Source: Bacteroidales bacterium | Lineage (GTDB): Bacteria; Bacteroidota; Bacteroidia; Bacteroidales; UBA932 | Length of the DNA stretch: 5,683 bases | Direction: 5' to 3' | NCBI GenBank assembly: GCA_017429885.1 | Contig: JAFROA010000235.1 | Span: forward strand, 1-5,683 | Part shown: positions 1-5,683 of the stretch, piece after piece | Numbering within the stretch: the stretch's first letter is position 1 | Layout of the letters: each line of letters begins with the position of its first letter | Made by a program: the position numbers and the translations under genes | The notes under the pieces: generated by a model | What the model saw: the letters and a program-made list of their open reading frames with translations, nothing else | The model's database searches: none | What the model was told of the DNA's origin: nothing

Positions 1-579
1 AACATCAAGTCCCAGGAGAGCTATGACCTTGAGTGGGGTGGCAAACTTGAGTTCATCAACTGCGTCGTCGGTGGTGCCATCGATCTCGGTTTCATGCCCG
101 CTATCCTCAAGGGTATCAACGACAAGATGAGCGAAGGCCCTCTGACCGGTTCTTACGCCCGTGACATCAGGGTTTATGTCTACGACGGTAAGATGCACCC
201 GGTGGATTCCAAGGAAATCGCCTTCATCATCGCTGGTCGTAACGCTTTCAAAGAGGCTTTCCGCAATGCTGGTCCGAAGATCCTCGAGCCTATCTACAAT
301 GTCGACATCCTGACCCCGAACGAGTTCGTCGGTCCTTGCATGTCTGACCTCAATGGCCGTAGGGGAATGATCATGAACCAGGACATGGATAAGGGATTCA
401 CCATCCTCCACGCCCGCGTTCCTCTCGCAGAGCTTTACAGGTATTCCACCACTCTTAGCTCCCTCACTGGTGGCGCCGCTACCTTCACGATGAAGTTCGC
501 TGAGTATCAGCAGGTTCCTGCCGATGTCCAGACCAAGCTTCTCGCCGAGTACGCCGCTCAGGAGCAGGACGAGGACTAA
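1..579 (+). CDS. fusA2: Elongation factor G paralogue (EF-G2 type), C-terminal part; 5' end outside the window
   Basis: The frame is open from base 1 to a TAA at 577-579 and gives 192 residues, against roughly 700 for a whole EF-G. It covers most of domain IV and all of domain V of a ribosomal translocase acting in the cytoplasm. Domain IV landmarks are the GGAID...PAILKGI segment (residues about 24-38) and DGKMHPVDS, whose His (codon 196-198) matches the conserved tip histidine of EF-G. Domain V runs from about residue 93 (ILEPIYNV, SDLNGRRG, VPLAELYRYST, FTMKFAEYQQVP). The tail differs from the canonical FGYxTxLRxxTxGRAT...MEFSHY pattern (here YRYSTTLSSLTGGAATFTMKF), and the protein ends in an acidic QEQDED. 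From memory, this resembles the Bacteroidota paralogue EF-G2 (fusA2) rather than housekeeping FusA; routine pipelines would probably name it fusA. The GTPase domain, which would decide this, is outside the window. Identity as an EF-G is very secure, the paralogue call moderately so. Confidence 0.9.
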   Translation, partial: NIKSQESYDLEWGGKLEFINCVVGGAIDLGFMPAILKGINDKMSEGPLTGSYARDIRVYVYDGKMHPVDSKEIAFIIAGRNAFKEAFRNAGPKILEPIYNVDILTPNEFVGPCMSDLNGRRGMIMNQDMDKGFTILHARVPLAELYRYSTTLSSLTGGAATFTMKFAEYQQVPADVQTKLLAEYAAQEQDED

Positions 580-2015
580 TATTCTTCAGGAAGAAGTGGA
601 AAGTCCGGGCTGGGGACATGAGATTCTCTCATGATTGTCCTCAGCTCGGACACTTTTTCAGGCATGTCCGAAGCGAGGTCGGTTGTCTCACCAGGGTCGC
701 TGTCAAGGTTATAGAGTTCGAATCTCGGGGATTTTCCCCTGATGTCCATATGGACAAGTTTCCATGGCCCCTTTCTTACCGCCTGGCGTCCATTGAGTTC
801 TTGGAACTCAAAATACAGGAAGTCATGTTCCTTCTGCCCCTTCTTACCTTTCAGCAGTGGCAGCAGGCTGACGCCATCCATCCCTTCAGGGGAGGCGGAT
901 CCAGTCAAATCCCTTAAGGTAGGCATCAGGTCCCAGAACGAGCACATGAAATCCGTCTCTCCTTTGGCGATATGACCCGGCCATGAGACGATCATAGGGA
1001 CCCTGATCCCTCCTTCATAGACATCCCTCTTGTAGCCCCTCCAGGGACCGTTGCTGTTAAAGAAATCCGGGTCATGGCCTCCTTCACGATGGGGACCGTT
1101 ATCGCTCGCGAACATGATGATCGTGTTCTCGTACAAGCCAAGATCCTTCAGTCTCTCCACAATCTGTCCCACATACATGTCCAGCCTGGAGACCATAGCG
1201 GCGAAAGTCGCATGTGGATATTCCTGGGACACATAACCTCCTTTCCGGAAATATGGCCCGTCATCGATGCCTTTATATGGCTTCTCCGGGTAGGTTCCCC
1301 TGTATTTGACGATAATGCTGTCCTCCGGGACTATCAGCTCCGCATGGGGGATGGTGGTCGGGTACCACAGGAAGAACGGCTTTCCGTCAGCCGCTCTGTC
1401 GTCCAGAAATTCCAGGGCCTTCTCGTGGATCATGTCCGGGGCGTAGGTGCCCTGACCGTAAGGAATATCATCCCTGTTGTCTTCCAGTTCCACACGTGAA
1501 TCATTGTCCCACAAGTGGTCCGGGTAGTAGCTGTGAGCAAGCAATTGGCAGTTGAAGCCGAAGAAAGTGTCGATTCCCTGTTGTCCGGGATCCCCAGTAG
1601 ATCCCACTCCTCCGAGTCCCCATTTGCCGAAAGCTCCGGTCGTGTAACCGACGGCTTTAAGGTCTTTGAAGAAGGTTTGGGAGTCTTCCGGAAGAGGGAA
1701 TTGCCCCTCCGGCGGAAGTTCCTTATTGCCCCTTACGGCTGTGTGGCCGCTGTGTGTTCCGGTGACCAGACAGGAGCGCGAGGGAGCGCTTACCGTTGTC
1801 CCGGAATAGCATTGGGTGAACCGGAGGCCATTGGCGGCCAGCGCATCGATGTTCGGTGTCTCGAAGCGCTCCTGCCCATAGCAGCTGAGGTCTCCCCAGC
1901 CGAGATCGTCGGCGAGGATGAAAACCACATTAGGCGTTTGTCTATCAGCCTTGTCCGTGGCGCATGAGGCAGCTGCCAATGCTCCGCTGGCCAGCCACAA
2001 TAGTCTCCCTTTCAT
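576..2015 (-). CDS. Type I (S1 family) formylglycine-dependent sulfatase, Ser-type, lipoprotein
   Basis: This 479-residue enzyme hydrolyses sulfate esters, probably on sugars released from the glycan targeted by the neighbouring genes. Residues 1-18 form a lipoprotein signal peptide (hydrophobic stretch, AASC lipobox, Cys18). Metal-binding Asp36-Asp37 lie in FILADDLGWGD. The maturation motif is SAPSR (76-80) leading into LVTG (83-86); Ser76 would be oxidised to formylglycine by an anaerobic sulfatase-maturing enzyme. Other expected active-site residues are Lys131 (GKWGLG), His224 (IPHAE), Asp305-Asn306 (SDNGPH) and Lys329 (WRGYKRDVYEGGIRVP). Length and all key residues look intact. The ATG lies one base after the GH16 stop codon (TAA-T-ATG), so translation is probably coupled. 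The gene ends in TAG, overlapping the convergent EF-G stop by 4 bp. Substrate position (for example 3-, 4- or 6-sulfate on Gal, GalNAc or GlcNAc) and the S1 subfamily cannot be read off safely. Confidence 0.95.
   Translation of the reverse strand: MKGRLLWLASGALAAASCATDKADRQTPNVVFILADDLGWGDLSCYGQERFETPNIDALAANGLRFTQCYSGTTVSAPSRSCLVTGTHSGHTAVRGNKELPPEGQFPLPEDSQTFFKDLKAVGYTTGAFGKWGLGGVGSTGDPGQQGIDTFFGFNCQLLAHSYYPDHLWDNDSRVELEDNRDDIPYGQGTYAPDMIHEKALEFLDDRAADGKPFFLWYPTTIPHAELIVPEDSIIVKYRGTYPEKPYKGIDDGPYFRKGGYVSQEYPHATFAAMVSRLDMYVGQIVERLKDLGLYENTIIMFASDNGPHREGGHDPDFFNSNGPWRGYKRDVYEGGIRVPMIVSWPGHIAKGETDFMCSFWDLMPTLRDLTGSASPEGMDGVSLLPLLKGKKGQKEHDFLYFEFQELNGRQAVRKGPWKLVHMDIRGKSPRFELYNLDSDPGETTDLASDMPEKVSELRTIMRESHVPSPDFPLLPEEY
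604..659 (+). terminator. Probable intrinsic terminator of the EF-G gene, inside the sulfatase 3' coding region
   Basis: A 15-bp stem pairs 604-618 with 638-652. Within it, G609-T647 and G614-T642 are G-U pairs in plus-strand RNA and the rest are Watson-Crick. An inner 5-bp stem (619-623 with 629-633) closes a 5-base loop, with a 4-base bulge at 634-637. Five T residues follow at 655-659, two bases past the stem. The hairpin starts 25 bases after the EF-G stop codon, a usual distance for a Rho-independent terminator. In minus-strand RNA the two G-U pairs become C-A mismatches and only three T follow, so the element looks directed at the EF-G transcript. The T-tract is short and not pure, so efficiency is uncertain. 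Confidence 0.65.
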
Positions 2016-2016
2016 A

Positions 2017-2787
2017 TTATTTCCACTGATATACCTTTATCCAATCGATCCGGAGCTCTGAAGGGAGCTGGTCAGGATTCTTGACATCTCCCACCCATTT
2101 TCCGCCGAGCTGGTTGGAAAGGATGAAGTAAAAAGGATAGTCCGGCCAAGGGAACTGTTTTTCCTTGCCCTCGACCCTGGGATATGTCAGGGTCTTCTGG
2201 CCATTAGTGTACATGCAAATGCTGTCGCGATACACTTCAGCGGCGTAGATATTCCAATCATCCTTGACTATGGGGCCAGTGCCGAAGTTCTTCGGATCCT
2301 CACGGCTCACGTCAAGGGAATATCTTGAGTGGAGGGTCTGGTAAACAAAAGAGTCGCTGTTCAGATGCTCCATGATGTCGATCTCGGCATACACGTCTTT
2401 GGGCATGTCATAGTCGGGCATAAGCCAAAGGGCCGGCCAGAATCCGTCAACGCTGTTGAACTTTGCCTTGATCTCGAATTTGGCGAGGGGCATGAAGGAC
2501 TTTTTGCCCTTGCTCCTTACTCCACCGGTCACGAAAGCGGTTGTGTCTGAAGAGCTTCCGTCATTGACCTTGCCAAGGAGCACCAGCTGTCCATCCTCGA
2601 TGAACGCGAGATCCTCCCGAAGGGACATCATGTCGTTCCAATCACTGCCACCTTTCTCGACCCTTGTCCATACATTCTCGTCTATCTTAGGGCCGTTGAA
2701 ATCCTCTGTCCAGACCAGCGTCCAGCCTTCCTGATGGGAGCATGAGACCATGGCCAGGGTAGCCAAAACAAAAAGTAACCGTTTCAT
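2017..2787 (-). CDS. Glycoside hydrolase family 16 endo-beta-glycanase, lipoprotein
   Basis: A 256-residue, single-domain GH16 enzyme, expected to cut internal beta-1,3 or beta-1,4 links with retention of configuration. Residues 1-16 are a lipoprotein signal peptide (MVSC lipobox, Cys16), so it is membrane-anchored and possibly on the cell surface. The catalytic ExDxxE motif is E135-I-D137-I-M-E140: Glu135 nucleophile, Asp137 helper, Glu140 acid/base. Family landmarks are GFWPALWLMP (115-124) before the motif, DWNIYAAEVYRDSI (177-190), NQLGGKWVG (225-233) and a final strand ending IDWIKVYQ. The ExDxxE form and overall pattern suggest the GH16_3-like group, which includes laminarinases and the mucin O-glycan-cleaving endo-enzymes of gut Bacteroidota. 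The EHLN after the motif and the QLGG segment lean me, from memory only, toward the latter. The gene follows a terminator downstream of susD and runs directly into the sulfatase gene. No TAnnTTTG-type promoter was seen in the short leader. Confidence 0.93.
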   Translation of the reverse strand: MKRLLFVLATLAMVSCSHQEGWTLVWTEDFNGPKIDENVWTRVEKGGSDWNDMMSLREDLAFIEDGQLVLLGKVNDGSSSDTTAFVTGGVRSKGKKSFMPLAKFEIKAKFNSVDGFWPALWLMPDYDMPKDVYAEIDIMEHLNSDSFVYQTLHSRYSLDVSREDPKNFGTGPIVKDDWNIYAAEVYRDSICMYTNGQKTLTYPRVEGKEKQFPWPDYPFYFILSNQLGGKWVGDVKNPDQLPSELRIDWIKVYQWK

Positions 2788-2815
2788 AATCTGCTGTCTA
2801 TTTGATGTTTCTTTT

Positions 2816-2846
2816 AAAAAAAGAGGTTGCCCCGCAGGGCAACCTC
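2816..2846 (-). terminator. Intrinsic terminator between susD and the GH16 gene
   Basis: A perfect 10-bp inverted repeat (2823-2832 with 2837-2846, GAGGTTGCCC and its complement) closes a 4-base loop. On the minus strand it is followed at once by seven T residues (2822 down to 2816). It begins 19 bases after the susD stop codon. On the plus strand no T-tract follows the stem, so it acts only in the PUL direction. It probably ends most susCD transcripts, letting a smaller share read into GH16 and sulfatase. Confidence 0.9.
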
Positions 2847-2865
2847 AATCTATGCGGAATGTTGA

Positions 2866-4884
2866 TTATTCGATAGCTCCCTCGGAGGCCTGGGTCGGCC
2901 AGTAAGGATTCTGGTAAGCCACAGACTTCTCAACGGAACCATCCTCGGAAGTAAGGGTCAGATCCTGAAGACCGTAAGGCTGCAGGTAGTAGGCCTTGTG
3001 CCAGGTGTAACCGTCGTAGAGCTCGTTGTTGTCATAGATGACGCGGAGCGGACGGACATACTTGCTGTCGGTCCTGGCGGAGATATTGGCGTCGGCCTTG
3101 CCGCTGGCGCACTCTACGAATGCGGATTCTGTGGTCACATTACCGGCTGCGTCCTTCTTCAGGTAAAAAGGATTGTCCTTCAGAGGGCCTCCCCAGAGGT
3201 TGACTCCCTCGGGAATCCACTTCTCAGTCATCAGGTGGTCGAAAGAGCGCCAGCGGATGAGGTCGTTCCAGCGGAAGCCTTCTCCGATGAACTCGCAACG
3301 GCGCTCCCTGCGGATGTTGAACAGGGTGGCGTCCACGAGGGTCTCCCCGCTACGCTTGCCCCAGTCGTCCTCCTTGGAGAGGTCTGTGGCGGCGATGGTC
3401 TTGTTGTAGTCGGGATCGACCCCGGCACGGGTCCTTATGGCCCTCCAGTAGGTGTCGGCCTTGCCGGCGACGTTGCCATTCTTCTCGTAGTAAGCCTCGA
3501 TGTAGTTGAGGTAGGCCTCGGCGGCGCGGTAGAGAATCATGTCGTTGGTGGCTGTGAGCCCAGACTTTCCGAACGGCTCATAGTAGCAGTAGTGCTTACG
3601 GATACGGAAACCGGTCACATCCCTGTGCTCGGGCTGTTGCAGAAACTCAGGTGCGTTGAATTCTCTTGCCTCACCGTTTGAATAGTCAAGCAAATCGCTG
3701 TTGTTGAAGACGAAGAGCTGAAGGCGCTCGTCACGTCCCTACTGCTGGAGATCCAGGGTCTCGTCTCCCTTGTATTCGGAACCTGCTGCGTAGATCGGGA
3801 GACCGTTGCTCATCAGGAAGCCGTCCACATGGCTGCGGGTAGGACCGCAGTTTCCTCCCTCACGGATGTATGAAGGCATGGCAGTGGCGACAACCTGGTC
3901 CACATTGTACTCCCTGTAGAGGATAACCTCATCGATTCCGCTAGCGTCAGGCTGGTAGAACATCTCGAAATAGGGGTTCCATCCATAGACTTGCAGCTCT
4001 TTGGCATTGGGGTTCATCACATGGGAATTGGCCGTAAGCTGATGGGCATCAGCCACCTGTGCGGCGGCGTCAAGGCACTGGTCGAGGAAGAAGCTGACCT
4101 CACCGTCGATATTGAAGGACTTGCCGGAGTTCTTGGACGCGCCGGGCCAGTTGGAGTCGCCGGGGACTCGGCCGGAACCCTTGTGGTACTTCTCGAAGGT
4201 GGCCTCGTAGAGAGCCACGCGGGACTTGATCAGAAGAGCGAGGTCTTTGGTGATCCTGTTCTTCGCACCGTTGCTAAGAAGGCCGATGGCCTTGTCGAGG
4301 TCGGAGATGATGAAGCGTGCGACCTCATTGCGAGGTGCGCGCTTGCTGGCCTCCACGAGGACATCATTGTCGTCCGGAAGGACAGTCTCGATGATCGGGA
4401 AGTCTCCGAAGTTGCGCAGGGCGTAGAAATATGCCTGGGCTCTCATCACGTACATCTCACCGACATAATGGTTGACATCCGCTCCGGAGAGAGTACCATT
4501 CTCCATTTTGGGAAGAACCTGCTCGAAGAAGTAGTTGCAGATCCTGATCCTGTTGAAAGCGGTGGAGGTGTTCTGTCCTGTCGGGACAAGGAACCTTCCG
4601 TTGCTGGATGAGAAGTACTGAAGCGCGGTGCTGTTGTCGGAACCGCCGCGAACGAGGTTGTCAGTCTGGGCATCCTCCCAGATCGGGCCGACATTCCAGT
4701 TGCCGCGGTAGGTAGTGAAGAAAGTCTCGTAATAGTTCACTGTGTAGGCCGCGAGCTCATCAGCCGATTTGAAATACTTCTCGGGAGTAATGTTGGTGAT
4801 AGGCTGCCTGTCGAGGAAGTCGTTGCAACCGGTGGTGATGAGAAGGGCAGCGGCGGATACTATGATTGTAAATATCTTTTTCAT
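2866..4884 (-). pseudogene. SusD/RagB-like glycan-binding lipoprotein, interrupted by an in-frame TAG
   Basis: A SusD homologue normally sits on the cell surface as a lid on its SusC partner and binds the glycan. The reading frame spans 672 codons, a normal SusD length, but codon 382 is TAG (3739-3741). The upstream part (3739-4884, 381 residues) has a lipoprotein signal peptide (TTGC lipobox, Cys20, then NDFLDRQP) and the N-terminal SusD/TPR region, including MRAQAYFYALRNFGDFPII (147-165). The downstream part (2866-3738, 290 codons, same frame, no further stop) holds the C-terminal RagB/SusD domain: LYRAAEAYLNYIEAYYEKNG, a RTRAG turn, RRERRCEFIGEGFRWNDLIRW, and a terminal NPYW. The text flows naturally across the stop (ETLDLQQ, stop, GRDERLQL). 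The truncated product would lose much of its C-terminal domain. Gene callers would show two genes, the second starting at a TTG (3691-3693). The ATG lies 12 bases after the SusC stop. A recent nonsense mutation or a sequencing error is likeliest. Confidence 0.9.
3739..3741 (-). other. In-frame amber (TAG) codon interrupting susD
   Basis: On the minus strand the codons read CAG CAG TAG GGA CGT GAC GAG. The reading frame is the same before and after, with no insertion or deletion. A single C-to-T change from a third CAG (Gln) would create it, although AAG, GAG, TGG or a Tyr codon could also be the ancestor. The sulfatase in this window ends at a natural TAG, while EF-G, GH16, susD and susC all end in TAA, so nothing here supports general reassignment of TAG. 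Confidence 0.9.
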
Positions 4885-4896
4885 GTCTTTCCCGGT

Positions 4897-5683
4897 TTAG
4901 AAGTTGATGTTGACACCGAAGGAATAAGTCTTCATGAGAGGATAGACCTTTCCGTCTCCCCAGTCTCCACCGATGGTCTCAGGGTCGAAGACTTTGGTCA
5001 TCTTGGTGAGGGTGAAGAGGTTCTCTCCGGAAGTGTAGATACGAACCGAGGACATTCCGGCTTTGTCGGTCCACCTCTTAGGCAGGGTGTAGCCGAGCTG
5101 GATGTTCTTCAGGCGGATGTAAGCGGCGTTCTGCAGGTACCTTGTGGAGGTCTGCTGGTTCTTGGAGTTTCCGTTGAACGAGGGCTTCGGATAGTAAGCG
5201 TTGAGGTTGGCGCCGAACTCGTCGCCTTCAGGACGCCAGAAATCCCAGTGTTCCACGAAGGCCGCGGACTGCCACATACCTCCGCTGGTACCGAACATGT
5301 AAGGTCCTGAGCACCAGTAGTCACGCTTGCCGACACCCTGGAAGTAGGCGCGGATGTCTATTCCCTTCCAGGCGGCATCAAGGGTGATACCGAAGTTGTA
5401 GCGGGGGGTGTTGTTACCTATGATGGATAGGTCGCCGTGGTCGTCAAGGGTGTTGGATCCGTTGGTGACTTTTCCGTCTCCGTTGAGATCCTTGTACATC
5501 AAGTCACCGGCGCCCCAACCTGAACCCCAGGAAGGACGGTTGCTCTGGAGCCAGGAGTCCATCTCAGACTGTGAGGAGGCGAGATTGTCGGCCTGGTATC
5601 CCCAGATCTCACCCATCTTGCGGCCCACATAGTAGGTCGAGAGGGAGTTGGTCTTGTTGGGGTAGCGGGTGATTTCCTGGATG
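4897..5683 (-). CDS. SusC/RagA-like TonB-dependent transporter, C-terminal part; 5' end outside the window
   Basis: The frame is open from the right edge (first whole codon 5680-5682) to a TAA at 4897-4899, giving 261 residues of a protein that is usually about 1000 long. SusC proteins are 22-strand outer-membrane barrels that import oligosaccharides with energy from TonB. Recognisable features are EIWGYQADNL, the Asp/Asn-rich YKDLNGDGKV loop followed by DDHGDLSIIGNNTPRYNFGI, alternating barrel strands such as GIDIRAYFQGVGKRDYW, the YLQNAAYIRLKNIQLGYTLP segment and the VRIYTSGENLFTLTKM strand. It ends in the aromatic GVNINF expected of an outer-membrane barrel. The signal peptide, carboxypeptidase-like domain and plug lie outside the window. 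It is the first PUL gene visible in the direction of transcription and is followed after 12 bases by susD, the standard SusC-SusD pairing. A GTG at 5626-5628 (in TYYVGRK) is internal, not a start. Confidence 0.95.
   Translation of the reverse strand, partial: IQEITRYPNKTNSLSTYYVGRKMGEIWGYQADNLASSQSEMDSWLQSNRPSWGSGWGAGDLMYKDLNGDGKVTNGSNTLDDHGDLSIIGNNTPRYNFGITLDAAWKGIDIRAYFQGVGKRDYWCSGPYMFGTSGGMWQSAAFVEHWDFWRPEGDEFGANLNAYYPKPSFNGNSKNQQTSTRYLQNAAYIRLKNIQLGYTLPKRWTDKAGMSSVRIYTSGENLFTLTKMTKVFDPETIGGDWGDGKVYPLMKTYSFGVNINF

Noticed and set aside
582..595. Small palindrome (TTCTTC-AG-GAAGAA) just past the EF-G stop as a terminator
   Set aside because: The stem is six A/T-rich pairs with a two-base loop and no T-tract on either strand. 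The larger hairpin at 604-652 is a much better candidate.
2788..2815. A promoter for the GH16 gene in its short leader
   Set aside because: No TAnnTTTG or TTTG element was found at suitable spacing on the minus strand. The TTTGATG-like string there is on the plus strand only.
2998..3681. A long plus-strand open frame (227 codons) opposite the susD C-terminal half
   Set aside because: It is antisense to strongly conserved SusD sequence, has a Val/Gly-rich low-complexity translation with no recognisable domain, and is explained by GC-rich codon use on the real strand.
3691..3693. TTG as a real restart codon for a separate C-terminal SusD protein
   Set aside because: It lies 15 codons after the amber in the same frame, has no ribosome binding site, and would give a protein without signal peptide or N-terminal region. 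It is better read as the broken continuation of one gene.
3739..3741. TAG recoding (as in some phages) as the explanation for the susD stop
   Set aside because: The window is chromosomal PUL and translation-factor sequence. The sulfatase ends at a TAG just where its family normally ends, and only one internal TAG is present. Kept as a check, not as the preferred reading.
3991..4611. A plus-strand open frame of 206 codons opposite the susD N-terminal half
   Set aside because: It is a shadow of the SusD reading frame, with no signal peptide or family motif and no promoter seen.

Overview
The window comes from a member of the Bacteroidota, most likely the order Bacteroidales. It carries the end of a SusC/SusD outer-membrane glycan importer pair, lipoprotein-type signal peptides on the secreted products, and start sites with no strong Shine-Dalgarno sequence. 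By eye the base composition is somewhat GC-rich, which fits Alistipes-like or uncultured Bacteroidales lineages better than Bacteroides proper, but the genus cannot be fixed from this sequence.

Layout. Left edge, plus strand (1-579): the C-terminal 192 residues of an elongation factor G paralogue of the EF-G2 type. The rest (576-5683) is on the minus strand and is the downstream part of a polysaccharide utilisation locus (PUL). Transcription runs right to left: SusC-like TonB-dependent transporter (partial, 4897-5683), SusD-like glycan-binding lipoprotein (2866-4884, broken by an in-frame TAG), GH16 endo-glycosidase lipoprotein (2017-2787), and a Ser-type sulfatase lipoprotein (576-2015). A strong minus-strand intrinsic terminator lies between susD and the GH16 gene. 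The EF-G and sulfatase genes converge and overlap by 4 bp at their stop codons.

How it works together (inference from family knowledge). The GH16 enzyme would cut a beta-linked glycan internally, SusD and SusC would capture and import the oligosaccharides, and the sulfatase would remove sulfate esters. GH16 plus sulfatase points to a sulfated galactose-containing glycan such as host mucin O-glycans or a red-algal galactan. The sequence does not decide between these.

The three most notable points are: (1) the in-frame amber codon that interrupts an otherwise intact 672-codon susD; (2) a long stem-loop with a T-tract that appears to terminate EF-G transcription but is written inside the last codons of the opposite-strand sulfatase gene, with G-U pairs that favour the plus-strand RNA; (3) an EF-G2-type translation factor next to a PUL. 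I see no wholly new system here. There is no RNA gene, CRISPR array, insertion sequence or long repeat, and no stretch over 300 bases lacks a gene.
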